DNA from: SW10 sp965657795 | GTDB lineage: Bacteria; Verrucomicrobiota; Verrucomicrobiia; Verrucomicrobiales; Akkermansiaceae | Direction of reading: 5' to 3' | Assembly: GCA_965657795.1 (NCBI GenBank) | Contig: CBFHQJ010000028.1 | Span: forward strand, 1-50,750 | Length of the DNA: 50,750 bases | Shown here: positions 16,501-24,447 of the stretch, piece by piece | Position numbering within the stretch: position 1 is the first letter of the stretch | Layout: each line of letters starts with the position of its first letter | Program-made: the position numbers and the translations under genes | The notes under the pieces: generated by a model | Database searches by the model: none | What the model was told of the DNA's origin: nothing | The model's input: the letters and a program-made list of their open reading frames with translations, nothing else

Positions 16501-17798
16501 AACCTTCTCAAAAATATCGCACTGCCTATTTCCGAAAAACAATCACCCTAACCAACACCCCAAATATCATCGGAGCATCGGTCCAAGTGAAGCGAGACGA
16601 TGGCGCAGTCGTCTATGTCAATGGAACTGAAATTGGCCGCACCTCCATGCCAAGTGGACCCATCGACTATCTCACCTTCGCTACCAGTGCCTCGGATGAC
16701 GGAAGTGGCTTCCACGCCATCACCGTGCCAAACAACCTCTTGGTTGACGGAGACAACGTCATCGCGGTGGAGGTCCATCAAAGCTCCGCCGGAAGCTCGG
16801 ACCTGCAATTCGACCTCTCCCTCCAGGTCTCCCGACCGGCCGACGGCTCCTCACCACTCACCATGACCACCAATACTTTGGTCAAGGCCCGAACGCTCGA
16901 TAACGGTAACTGGTCTGCTCTCAACGAAGCCTTCTTCAATGTCTCGACCTCTTCTCCCGTCGAACCAGGCGAGATCTTCCCGTCCGAGATTCACTACAAT
17001 CCAGCAGGCCCGGATGATTCTGAATTCATCGAGCTGCACAACCGCTCCGGACACGCCATCAATCTGCGGGGATGCTTATTCAGCGACGGTATCGACTTCA
17101 CCTTCCCCGACAACCGCGACGTCAATCTCGCGCCCGATGAGCGCATCCTCATAGTCGACAGTCAATTCGGGGTCGATGAAACCTACGGTCTTGGCCTTCC
17201 GGTCTCCGGAGTCTATCGCGGCAACCTCAACAACGGAGGTGAAACCCTCACCCTGATGGCACCCGATGGCATCACCATCTTGTTTAGCGCCACCTACGAC
17301 GGAGCCGACCCTTGGCCCGAAGAAGCTGATGGTGATGGCAGCAGCCTCGTTCTCACCGACGATACCGACCTCAACTCTGCCGCAAGCTGGCGACCGAGTT
17401 CCCAAGCCGGAGGAACGCCGGGCCTCACCGGATCAACCATCTTCAGTGGTAGCCCCGACGAAGACTCCGACAGCGATGGCGTCACCGCTTTCGCCGAATA
17501 CGCTCTCGGGACCGACGACAACCTTGCCGGAGACGCCTTCAACCTGAGTTCTTTCACCATGGATGAAGCCGGCTACTGGGAATTCACTTTCCCCAGGGCA
17601 CTGGATGCTGATGACGTGAGTGCCACCGTCGAACTGGCAAGTGACCTCGAAGCCTGGGCTTCAGTCGAGCCGAGTGACGCCACCCTTACCAAATCCTGGG
17701 TGGCCGATGGCAAGATCTGGCGAACTTACCGATCCACTACCCCGATGTCCGGGTCTTCAAAGTTCATTCGCGCTCGTTATCAGAACAACTTGAACTAA
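13503..17798 (+). CDS. Giant exported CotH/lamin-tail/discoidin protein
   Basis: The 1431-residue protein has a signal peptide (FRIATLLAILLIGQSTSAQ). Domains in approximate order: F5/8C-like, 22-165 (SNCCPERLSNYRVEV); Ig/PKD-like, 175-250; lamin-tail, 255-400 (GGSPDWIEIYNPNSFSLSL); chitobiase C-terminal-like, 415-490 (ATIRYTTNGSEPSES); CotH-like, 500-850 (FMHLYLNGKYWGVYHLRERW, KWFLNDADG); a second chitobiase-like unit, 895-930 (YYTTDGSDPR); a galactose-binding-like domain, 955-1110; a second lamin-tail domain, 1155-1290 (DDSEFIELHNRSGHAINL); and a C-terminal module with ELASDLEAWAS. CotH domains can be protein kinases, but which catalytic residues are kept cannot be settled here. Probable role: surface adhesion or matrix. 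It ends 4 bases from the convergent sbtB-like gene. Confidence 0.85.
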   Translation: MSFRIATLLAILLIGQSTSAQTNIALGRPVSASAATWSGQLPANLTDGNTANQSHPLASSNTIGFYYEIDLGSTRNLGSVELTNRSNCCPERLSNYRVEVRADNNGAAGDVTWSADIRTDGSNSGQGGIDTIPASLDPGKAMNGRYLRIVNLSNEAYNPQIAEIEAFEAPLPSIDLFTVDQGNITATGDPNLPTSTELSWQVTNAASVSIDQGVGTVANSGQSSVSPGATTTFVLTATNDAGSIQASVTVGVDEAVIPPIITELLADNANSLDDQFGGSPDWIEIYNPNSFSLSLDGYHLTDRADTPTLWTFPAGASVAANGYFVVFASGDDLTDPAEPLHTNFSLRRGGEFLGLFDRDGTTPLSTFNFPDQKQDVSYGLEADNSTEGYFSPSTPGSANSQSFSGFVADTKFSISRGFYNTAQNVSITTATPGATIRYTTNGSEPSESIGTIYSGPVTINQTTVLRAMAYKEGLAPTNIDTNTYLFVDDVITSPELGVAVTQQMRDSLTNVPSLSIVTPQTINGTSEIPASFELINPDGTPGFQENCGVKNFGGAFTNFDKKSFRMYFRSQYGASKLEHPLFEGFDRGITATNTFDQLNVRSGSHDMVARGFYMSNRFTDDSMLDMGNINPHGRFMHLYLNGKYWGVYHLRERWSADTLTEYLGGPKEGYEAINGNWNVGGWADSVAPAYDGDGSAWERIKTLGLTSSPQNFEDLSPHLDMEHFIDYMIMWMFGNSEDEYRCVGPADAGSGFKWFLNDADGYLRSAGNRTGFASNTPGVFGRSSGDGPGSLFSLLFKAGDPEFRILLADRIHKHFFNDGAMTSAKTTARLAERCDEMNLPFYAEAERWNYRTHASWTNAKNNALSSILPSRTGSAVSQYRSAGFYPSTVAPVFNQHGGEVPSGFNLTMTNGGGTMYYTTDGSDPRLPGGGLNPGASPFQSGQVSTTVITTGSEWQYLDDGTNQGTAWRASGFDDSTWESGPAILGYGEPVITTLLSFGPEPSQKYRTAYFRKTITLTNTPNIIGASVQVKRDDGAVVYVNGTEIGRTSMPSGPIDYLTFATSASDDGSGFHAITVPNNLLVDGDNVIAVEVHQSSAGSSDLQFDLSLQVSRPADGSSPLTMTTNTLVKARTLDNGNWSALNEAFFNVSTSSPVEPGEIFPSEIHYNPAGPDDSEFIELHNRSGHAINLRGCLFSDGIDFTFPDNRDVNLAPDERILIVDSQFGVDETYGLGLPVSGVYRGNLNNGGETLTLMAPDGITILFSATYDGADPWPEEADGDGSSLVLTDDTDLNSAASWRPSSQAGGTPGLTGSTIFSGSPDEDSDSDGVTAFAEYALGTDDNLAGDAFNLSSFTMDEAGYWEFTFPRALDADDVSATVELASDLEAWASVEPSDATLTKSWVADGKIWRTYRSTTPMSGSSKFIRARYQNNLN

Positions 17799-17802
17799 TA
17801 CC

Positions 17803-18105
17803 TCATCTGGAAAACTTGTCGCCACGCAGGACATCGACATTGCTCTGCCAGACGATCACAGCGTAATGAGTGAGATACTTTTCCTGCACCGCATCGAGAA
17901 TCTTGCTCGCGACTTCCTCCGAGGCCACCACCTCAAACTTGAAATTAGGACCTTCCCAATCAGTCGCCCGCACCCCGCGGGACCCCTCGCCTTCGGCTCG
18001 GATAATCGTAAAGCCGGTCGCCCCCTGCTCGTGAAGAAGATCGATCATCTTATCCTTCAGGAGACCTTCGGTGACAATGGTAATGAGTTTCAATGGAACA
18101 ATCAT
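17803..18105 (-). CDS. SbtB-like PII signalling protein
   Basis: The 100-residue protein has the ferredoxin-like PII fold sequence pattern: LKLITIVTEGLLKDKMIDLLHEQGATGFTI at the start, GSRGVR as the T-loop base, and FKFEVVASEEVASKILDAVQEKY. The short length and EGEGSRG motif match SbtB-type proteins, which bind adenine nucleotides including cAMP and regulate the sodium-dependent bicarbonate transporter SbtA. The CGPxGC R-loop of some cyanobacterial SbtB proteins is absent. The partner gene lies 12 bases upstream on the same strand and is a pseudogene, so this regulator is probably orphaned or in decay itself. Confidence 0.85.
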   Translation of the reverse strand: MIVPLKLITIVTEGLLKDKMIDLLHEQGATGFTIIRAEGEGSRGVRATDWEGPNFKFEVVASEEVASKILDAVQEKYLTHYAVIVWQSNVDVLRGDKFSR

Positions 18106-18117
18106 ATTGGAAATCAG

Positions 18118-18613
18118 TTAGAGGCTCTGGGCCAGTTTGATGAAGATGGGAATGCCTATGGCAAGGTTGCAGGGGAAAGTCACCCCAAGTGACATCGTGA
18201 GATAAATTCCCGGGCTCGCTTCCGGCAAGGCGATTCAAACCGCCGCAGGTGATGCAATGTATGAGGCACTTCCCACCATTTCGCCAAAGACCGCCGCATC
18301 GATGCACCCTAATATCCCAAACTTCGTCAGCAGCAAAAACGCCGAGAGCGGCGTCAGCGCTCCCAGCCCCAGAGTCAGCAACACCGGCCCCACCAACTCA
18401 GAAGCCGGAGTCTTCGAAAGCGCCCCCTCTCTTCAAACCAATCGCAAACAGCAGATAGATTGAGAGATCTTGATAAATGGCACTCGGGATATCGAGGTCG
18501 CTCCGTATCAAACGGGCGATGATACCGAGAACAAAGGCGAGAACGACCGGCGAGAGAAGATTTTGAGTCAGTAAGTCAAAAACCATTACGGGGAACTGCG
18601 CTGCAGTTACCAC
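18118..18613 (-). pseudogene. Decayed sodium-dependent bicarbonate transporter (SbtA)
   Basis: The N-terminal frame (18398-18613) reads LLSPVVLAFVLGIIARLIRS and YLLFAIGLK, the first transmembrane part of SbtA. At about 18421-18438 the frame shifts. In the new frame SKTPASELVGPVLL, FLLLTKFGILGCIDAA, then GSASYIASPAAV follow, where a TGA (18235-18237) stands at a place where the family usually has an arginine, and IALPEASPGIYLTMSLGVT with LAIGIPIFIKLAQSL completes the C-terminus to a TAA at 18118. The whole gene is about 495 bases against roughly 1 kb for the family, so a middle portion is missing between the segments ending CIDAA and GSASY. Three independent lesions make expression as a transporter very unlikely. 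Confidence 0.85.
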
Positions 18614-18761
18614 GAATTACCTTACGTGAAATTATTTTTCTTAAAATATTCAAAATCGTATTAGAGATCCGCACAACTTAAGACATCCCGACTTCACGCA
18701 CCCGTTAGATGATTCCATGACAAGCCAGCCACCAAATGAGCGTAGATTATTTCCACAATCT

Positions 18762-19655
18762 ATGAAGAAGCTCTGGCTCACCCTCCTCTCCCTCATTCTT
18801 CCGGCCTCTGCGGTCACCTTTGAAGACAACGACACCGTCGTTCTCCTCGGAAATACCGTCATCGAACGCGCCCAGAAATACGGACATCTCGAGACTGCCC
18901 TCACGCTCTCGGCCAATAAAAAGAACCTCAAATTCCGCAACCTCGGCTGGAGCGGCGACACCGTCTTCGGCCACGCCCGCAGCTACTTTGGCCCACCCAA
19001 GGAAGGATTCGCCCGCCTAAAGGCCGACCTCACCGAGCTTAAACCCAACGTCGTCATCGTCTGCTACGGTGCCGTTGCTTCCTTTGACAGCAGAGAAGGA
19101 CTACCCGAATTCCTCGCCGGATACGAGACCCTGATCGCCATGATCAAATCCTCCGCGAGCCCCCGCGAGATCGTCATCGTCTCGCCACCACCTGCCGAAT
19201 CTCTCGGCGCTCCCATGCCCGACATGACTACCCACAACGAGGACCTCTCTCTCTACTCCAGAGCCCTCGGCGACCTCGCTAAAAAACATCAACTCCGCTT
19301 CGCCGATTTCTTCAGCACCCTCGGCAGCAGCAAGGCCCTCACCGACAATGGACTGCACTTCACTAGTGAAGGTTACCAAGCCGCCGCGCCAAAATTCGTG
19401 GAAGCCCTCGGACTCACCCTCGCCACCGGCAACCAACTCCAAAGCGAACACGCCCGCAAACTTCGCGACGCCATCATCGCCAAAAACAAACTCTTCTTCT
19501 TCCAGTGGCGCCCCGCCAATGAAACCTATCTCCGCCTTTTCCGCAAACATGAGCAAGGCAACAACGCCAAGGAACTGCCCATGTTTGATCCCCTCATCGC
19601 CGAGGCCGAAAAAGAAATCGAAGCCCTCAAAAAAACCACTCTTTCCCTCAAGTAG
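18762..19655 (+). CDS. SGNH/GDSL-type hydrolase with altered nucleophile motif
   Basis: The start is taken at the ATG at 18762, before a signal peptide (KKLWLTLLSLILPASA); an in-frame ATG at 18717 would add 15 residues. The 297-residue protein has the SGNH layout: VVLLGNTVIERAQKYG at block I, FRNLGWSGDTV at block II, VVIVCYGAVASF at block III, and DNGLHFTSEGY supplying the Asp-His pair. Block I reads GNT instead of GDS, so the usual serine nucleophile is replaced. In this PVC-bacterial subfamily such a change is known to me from similar operon neighbours, but activity is uncertain. The dehydrogenase gene starts 2 bases after the stop, so they are one operon. Confidence 0.85.
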   Translation: MKKLWLTLLSLILPASAVTFEDNDTVVLLGNTVIERAQKYGHLETALTLSANKKNLKFRNLGWSGDTVFGHARSYFGPPKEGFARLKADLTELKPNVVIVCYGAVASFDSREGLPEFLAGYETLIAMIKSSASPREIVIVSPPPAESLGAPMPDMTTHNEDLSLYSRALGDLAKKHQLRFADFFSTLGSSKALTDNGLHFTSEGYQAAAPKFVEALGLTLATGNQLQSEHARKLRDAIIAKNKLFFFQWRPANETYLRLFRKHEQGNNAKELPMFDPLIAEAEKEIEALKKTTLSLK

Positions 19656-19657
19656 AA

Positions 19658-22600
19658 ATGATCACCCGACTTCTTCTCACGGCAACGCTGACCACGCTCA
19701 CCGCCTCTGCCCAGCGAGGCCTCAAGGACATTCCCGACCCCGATCCGGTCAAACAGGCCGCTGCCTTCAACCTGCCGGAAGGCATGGAAATCCAGCTCGT
19801 CGCGTCCGATCCCATGATCGCGAAGCCGGTCCAGATGAACTTCGATTCCCGGGGCCGCCTCTGGCTCGTTTCCAGCGGGATGTATCCTCACATCGTCCCC
19901 GGAGCAGAGGAAAACGACAAAGTCCTCATCCTCGAAGACACCAATGGCGACGGCGTCGCGGACAAGCGCACCGTCTTCGCCGATGACCTCCACATTCCCA
20001 CTGCGGTCCTCCCGGCCGATGGCGGAGCCTACGTCGCCAATTCCACCGAGATCATTTTCCTCAAGGACACCGATGGCGACGGCAAGGCCGACCACCGCCG
20101 TGTCGTCCTCTCGGGATTTGGAACCGAGGACACCCACCACCTCGTCCACACCTTTGAGCAAGGCCCCGACGGGATGCTCTACTTCCTCCAATCGATCTAC
20201 ATTCACAGCCACCTCGAAACCCCCTATGGCGTTCGCCGGCTCATGGGTGGTGGCGTTTGGCACTTCCGGCCTGAAACCCAACGTGCTGAAATTCTCTCCA
20301 AAGGTCTCATCAACCCCTGGGGTTTCATCTTCGACGAACACGGCCAAACCTTCGCCACCGATGGCGCCGGCGGCCACGGCATCAACGACATTTTCCCACG
20401 CTCCGTCTTCCGCACCTCGCCCGGAGCCCAACGCATCGTCGATGGCCTCAATCCCGGACAACCCAAACTCTGCGGGCTCGAAATCCTCTCCGGTTCCGGC
20501 ATTCCCAAAGAACTGCAAGGCGTCCTTATCGCACCCGACTTCCGGGGCCACCGCATCAATACCTACCGCCTCTCGCCCGAAGGCTCCTCGTTCAAGTCTA
20601 CCCGCATCGATGACTTCCTAAGTTCTTCCCACCGAGCCTTCCGACCCATCGATGTCAAGATGGGACCTGATGGCGCTCTCTACATTGCCGACTGGTACAA
20701 CCCCATCATCCAACACGGCGAAGTCGACTTTCGCGACGAACGCCGCGACCACTCACGCGGCCGCATCTGGCGGGTCACTTTCAAAGACCAGCCACTCGTC
20801 GAGAAGAAGAACTTCACCGAATCTCCCATTGAAGACCTCCTGGTCCACACTCTTTCAAAGGAACGCGTTCACCGCGAACAAGCCCGCAGCGAGCTTCGCA
20901 CCCGCAACCGCGACGAAGTTCTCGCAAAGCTCGACGACTGGAAGGGTCGACTCACCGAAGACTTTGCCCGCATGCAATTCATGTGGACTCATCAAGCCGT
21001 CAACCACACCGCCGTCGAACTCATCAAATCACTCATCACTTCCGACGATCCCCGCTACCGCGCCGCCGCTCTTCGCGCCATTTATCACCGTCACGAAGAA
21101 GTCCCCGGCGCTGCCGAGATCGTCAAAAAAGCGATCAATGATAAGAACGGACGCGTGCGACTCTGGGCTGTCAGTTGCCTCGCGCAAATGCCCGGACCCG
21201 ACTCTGTCCCCACCGCCTTGCAAGCCCTAGACCACCCTGTCGACAAGACCATGGACTTCGCTCTCTGGTCAATCGTCCGCGAACACCAGGAACATTGGGC
21301 ACCGAGATTCGAAGCTGGAAAACCCGTCTTCGGCGACAAACTTCCGCACCTCATCTTCGCGATGAAGGCCCTTGGGAAATCACTCTCGCTCGAGTCCATC
21401 TTCACAAGTATCGATAAGGGCAGTCTCTCGCCAACCGAGCGCAAGGACGCCATCTCGGTCATCTCGCAAGTCGGCTCTACCAATGACCTCAGCCGCCTCC
21501 TCAAGCTCGCCCCCAAGGAGCCCGCCATCCTCGACCAACTCGTCACCGCCGCGCAAATCCGCAAGCTCCAACCCAAATCCGGAAAGGAACAACTTCTTCC
21601 CTTCCTCGATTCGGACAAGCCCGCAGTCTTTGCCAGCGCCGCCAAACTCGCCGGTCTCTGGAAGCTCGCACCCGCTCGCGAAAAATTGATGACCGCTTTC
21701 ACCAATTCCGCCACCAAGCGACAAGCCGCCGCCGAAGGACTCCGCCTCTTTGGCGATCAGGAAACGATCAAGCTCTTCCTCAAACTCTCCAAGGAATCGC
21801 CCGACGAAACGACCCGCGCCGTCGCGGTCAAGGAATTGGCCAAGATTGCTCCCGATCGTGCCGCAAGCAGCGCCGTCGCCCTTCTTCAAAAAGACACTGA
21901 AGGCAAAGATCCACATGGTCTTTTCTCAGGCTTCCTTCAAAGCAGCAGAGCCTCAACCTCTCTCGCCAAAGCACTCAAGGACCAAACCCTTCCCACAAAA
22001 ATTGCCACCCTCGGCCTGCAACGCGCCGGCACCTCCGGCCGTCCCCCGAAGGATCTCATGGCCGCCCTCCAGCAGGCCGGAAAGCTCACGCCCATGTCGC
22101 AACAACTCTCCGCAACCGACATGGCCAAGCTCGTCGACCGCGTGAAAAAAGAAGGCGATCCCCATCGCGGCGAAACGGTCTATCGTCGCACCGACCTCCA
22201 GTGCACCGCCTGCCACGCCATCGGCGGAGTCGGCAGCCCCATCGGCCCCGATCTCGTCAGCATCGGCGCCAGTGCTCCCGTCGACTACCTCATCACCTCG
22301 CTCCTCAACCCCAATGACAAAATCAAGGAAGGCTATCACACCACCTTGGTGAGCGAGAAAAATGGTAATGCCCACACCGGCGGCTTGGTCAGCGAGAGCG
22401 ACACCGAAGTCGTCCTCCGCGACTACGCCGGAAAGATGAACCGCATCGCCCGCGCCGACATTAAGAACATCACCATCAGTCCTGTCTCCATGATGCCTCC
22501 CGGCCTCACCGCCGGACTTCGCGAAGATCAATTCATCGACCTAGTACGATTTCTCTCCGAGTTGGGCAAAGAAGGTGACTTTAAAGTCAGCGCCAAACCC

Positions 22601-23008
22601 ATCATCCGTGATTGGCAGGTCCTCAAACCACACCCCCGCACCGTCGATGGCATGGGCCACTACGGCACCTCCGTTTTCGCCGAGAAATTCGAAGGCTACG
22701 AATGGCAAGGCTACGGCAGCAAAGTGAACGGCGAACTCCTGCCCTCCGAACTACCCAAAGTGAAAGGCCGTGGCCGCAACACCTGGGGAGTCGCCCGCTT
22801 CGGCATCACGGAAAAAGGCAAAGTAAAACTCAAGATCAACGACACCACCTTGCTCGACCTCTTCGCCGGAAAGAAAAAAATCGCCCTCCCCGAAAAAGGC
22901 CCGGCCATCATCGAACTCACCGGAAACGAAGATCCGCAGCATTTCACTCTCGCCGTGAATTCAGCTTACCGCCAGACTCCCGTCTTACTCGAACTCGTCA
23001 CTGAATGA
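19658..23008 (+). CDS. PVC-type dehydrogenase/HEAT/cytochrome c protein
   Basis: This exported protein has 1116 residues. Residues 1-19 form a signal peptide. A glucose/sorbosone dehydrogenase-like beta-propeller covers about 25-375 (LPEGMEIQLVASDPMI, FDSRGRLWLVSSGMYP, EDTNGDGVADKRTVFADDL, KMGPDGALYIADWYNPIIQH). HEAT-like helices cover about 390-800. A cytochrome c domain carries C849-T-A-C852-H853, with SMMPPGL (Met 945-946) as likely axial ligand. A beta-rich C-terminal domain follows. Family knowledge suggests periplasmic oxidation of a sugar or sugar derivative with electrons passed to the heme. It is co-transcribed with the SGNH gene before it, and its stop overlaps the next start (ATGA at 23005). 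Confidence 0.88.
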   Translation: MITRLLLTATLTTLTASAQRGLKDIPDPDPVKQAAAFNLPEGMEIQLVASDPMIAKPVQMNFDSRGRLWLVSSGMYPHIVPGAEENDKVLILEDTNGDGVADKRTVFADDLHIPTAVLPADGGAYVANSTEIIFLKDTDGDGKADHRRVVLSGFGTEDTHHLVHTFEQGPDGMLYFLQSIYIHSHLETPYGVRRLMGGGVWHFRPETQRAEILSKGLINPWGFIFDEHGQTFATDGAGGHGINDIFPRSVFRTSPGAQRIVDGLNPGQPKLCGLEILSGSGIPKELQGVLIAPDFRGHRINTYRLSPEGSSFKSTRIDDFLSSSHRAFRPIDVKMGPDGALYIADWYNPIIQHGEVDFRDERRDHSRGRIWRVTFKDQPLVEKKNFTESPIEDLLVHTLSKERVHREQARSELRTRNRDEVLAKLDDWKGRLTEDFARMQFMWTHQAVNHTAVELIKSLITSDDPRYRAAALRAIYHRHEEVPGAAEIVKKAINDKNGRVRLWAVSCLAQMPGPDSVPTALQALDHPVDKTMDFALWSIVREHQEHWAPRFEAGKPVFGDKLPHLIFAMKALGKSLSLESIFTSIDKGSLSPTERKDAISVISQVGSTNDLSRLLKLAPKEPAILDQLVTAAQIRKLQPKSGKEQLLPFLDSDKPAVFASAAKLAGLWKLAPAREKLMTAFTNSATKRQAAAEGLRLFGDQETIKLFLKLSKESPDETTRAVAVKELAKIAPDRAASSAVALLQKDTEGKDPHGLFSGFLQSSRASTSLAKALKDQTLPTKIATLGLQRAGTSGRPPKDLMAALQQAGKLTPMSQQLSATDMAKLVDRVKKEGDPHRGETVYRRTDLQCTACHAIGGVGSPIGPDLVSIGASAPVDYLITSLLNPNDKIKEGYHTTLVSEKNGNAHTGGLVSESDTEVVLRDYAGKMNRIARADIKNITISPVSMMPPGLTAGLREDQFIDLVRFLSELGKEGDFKVSAKPIIRDWQVLKPHPRTVDGMGHYGTSVFAEKFEGYEWQGYGSKVNGELLPSELPKVKGRGRNTWGVARFGITEKGKVKLKINDTTLLDLFAGKKKIALPEKGPAIIELTGNEDPQHFTLAVNSAYRQTPVLLELVTE

Positions 23009-24201
23009 AACTCCTCAAAATCACCCTCCCTCTCGGACTCGTCGCCTTGGTCATCGCGGCCCGCGATTCCGTAAACGACAAACCAAGTCACGCCCGCCAA
23101 GTCGTCGCCCCCGGCGTTTACACCGAAGGGGCCTCTTTTGGCGATGTCGATGGCGACGGTCAAATCGATCTCCTCGCCGGTCCCTTTTGGTGGTCCGGTC
23201 CCGATTTCAAAAAATCAAATCGCTACCGCCCGGGTGAAGCGGTCCCTGCCAAAGGTTACAAACACAATTCCTTTCAGAGCTGGGTTCTCGATATCAACAA
23301 CGACGGCCGCGCCGACATTTTCCAGATCGCGCACGATGGTAAATTCCACCTCGATCTCTACCTGCAACCCGAGAAGCCGTCCGACAATTGGACGATGTAT
23401 CGCGTCGCAGCCAAGATCGGGAACGAATCTCCTGAAATGACCGACTTGACCGGCGATGGCAAACTGGAACTGGTCGCGATGAAGGACGGCCGCTTTGGCT
23501 TCTTCACGCCCGATCAGAAAGCCCCGGAGAAGCCCTGGACCTTTCACTCCGTCTCACCCGAGCGCACCAAGTCGCCCTACTACCACGGTCTCGGCTTCGG
23601 CGATCTCAATGGCGATGGCCGCACTGATCTCCTTGAGAAAGAAGGCTGGTATGAAGCGCCTGAAGATCCGCTCAAGCCCGGAAACTGGAACTTCCATCGC
23701 TATCAATTCTCAGCGGCTGGCGGAGCACAAATGCTCGTCTTCGACATCGATGGCGATGGCGACAATGACGTCGTCTCCAGCACCGCCGCCCACTCCTGGG
23801 GACTTGCGTGGTTTGAGAATGATGAACGCGAGGGCCGTATCACCTTCAAAAAGCATCCGCTCATTCCCGAGGACAAATCACCCGGCGTCGGTGGCGTGAC
23901 CTTCAGCCAAGCCCACTCACTGGTGGCGGGCGACTTCAACAAAGACGGCCTTACCGACTTCGCTACCGGCAAGCGCTACTTCGCCCACAACGGCCGCGAC
24001 CCCGGCGCCGATCAAGACGCAGTCCTCTACTGGTTCCAACTCGTCCGCGATGACAAGGGTGCCCGTTTCACCCCCCACATCCTGGACAGCGACTCCGGCG
24101 GAGGCACCCAACTCGCTGCCGCTGATATTAATGGTGATGGCAGGACCGACCTTGGCGTCGGAAACAAAAAGGGCGTCTTTATCTTTAGCAGCTCCAAATA
24201 G
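23005..24201 (+). CDS. FG-GAP/VCBS repeat beta-propeller protein
   Basis: The 398-residue protein has an N-terminal hydrophobic leader (residues 3-20). FG-GAP-type repeats with calcium-binding D-x-D-x-D-G loops follow: FGDVDGDGQIDLL, VLDINNDGRADIF, MTDLTGDGKLELV, FGDLNGDGRTDLL, VFDIDGDGDNDVV, AGDFNKDGLTDFA, and AADINGDGRTDLG. That is about seven blades of a propeller, probably periplasmic or at the cell surface. The start overlaps the dehydrogenase stop by four bases, so translation is likely coupled. Its role next to the dehydrogenase is unknown; binding a carbohydrate or stabilising an electron-transfer complex are possibilities. Confidence 0.85.
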   Translation: MKLLKITLPLGLVALVIAARDSVNDKPSHARQVVAPGVYTEGASFGDVDGDGQIDLLAGPFWWSGPDFKKSNRYRPGEAVPAKGYKHNSFQSWVLDINNDGRADIFQIAHDGKFHLDLYLQPEKPSDNWTMYRVAAKIGNESPEMTDLTGDGKLELVAMKDGRFGFFTPDQKAPEKPWTFHSVSPERTKSPYYHGLGFGDLNGDGRTDLLEKEGWYEAPEDPLKPGNWNFHRYQFSAAGGAQMLVFDIDGDGDNDVVSSTAAHSWGLAWFENDEREGRITFKKHPLIPEDKSPGVGGVTFSQAHSLVAGDFNKDGLTDFATGKRYFAHNGRDPGADQDAVLYWFQLVRDDKGARFTPHILDSDSGGGTQLAAADINGDGRTDLGVGNKKGVFIFSSSK

Positions 24202-24255
24202 CATCCCCGTTACGACTTCCCTTCGCATTCGAAGAAGAGCCCCCTCCTCTCAACC

Positions 24256-24285
24256 AGCCTGCAGTTCGAGACTGCAGGCTTTTTT
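24256..24285 (+). terminator. Intrinsic terminator of the SGNH-dehydrogenase-FG-GAP operon
   Basis: A perfect 9-bp stem, AGCCTGCAG (24256-24264) with CTGCAGGCT (24272-24280), has a 7-base loop and a run of five T residues. It lies 55 bases after the last stop codon of the operon. Confidence 0.88.
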
Positions 24286-24408
24286 ATTTCATCGCTGTTG
24301 CCCGCCTTCCACCGCGACCACTCGAAGCCACCGCCTCGAACTTCTGACCGGATTAGACTGATTTGACCTGCCCATGAATCAAATCACAGAAAGAAGATAA
24401 AAGCAGGA

Positions 24409-24437
24409 TTGACTATACGCGCGCTGATACCATAAAT
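24409..24437 (+). promoter_or_regulatory. Candidate promoter for the PEP-CTERM gene
   Basis: TTGACT (24409-24414) and CATAAA/ATAAAT (24431-24437) are 16 bases apart and resemble -35 and -10 elements. The implied transcript start would lie very close to the ATG at 24448, so the message might be nearly leaderless. No Shine-Dalgarno sequence is seen there. This is a pattern match only. Confidence 0.35.
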
Positions 24438-24447
24438 TCGGCTCCCG

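Noticed and set aside
19526..20551. Open frame of 341 codons antisense to the SGNH and dehydrogenase genes
   Set aside because: Opposite strand of two clearly coding genes; no motif.
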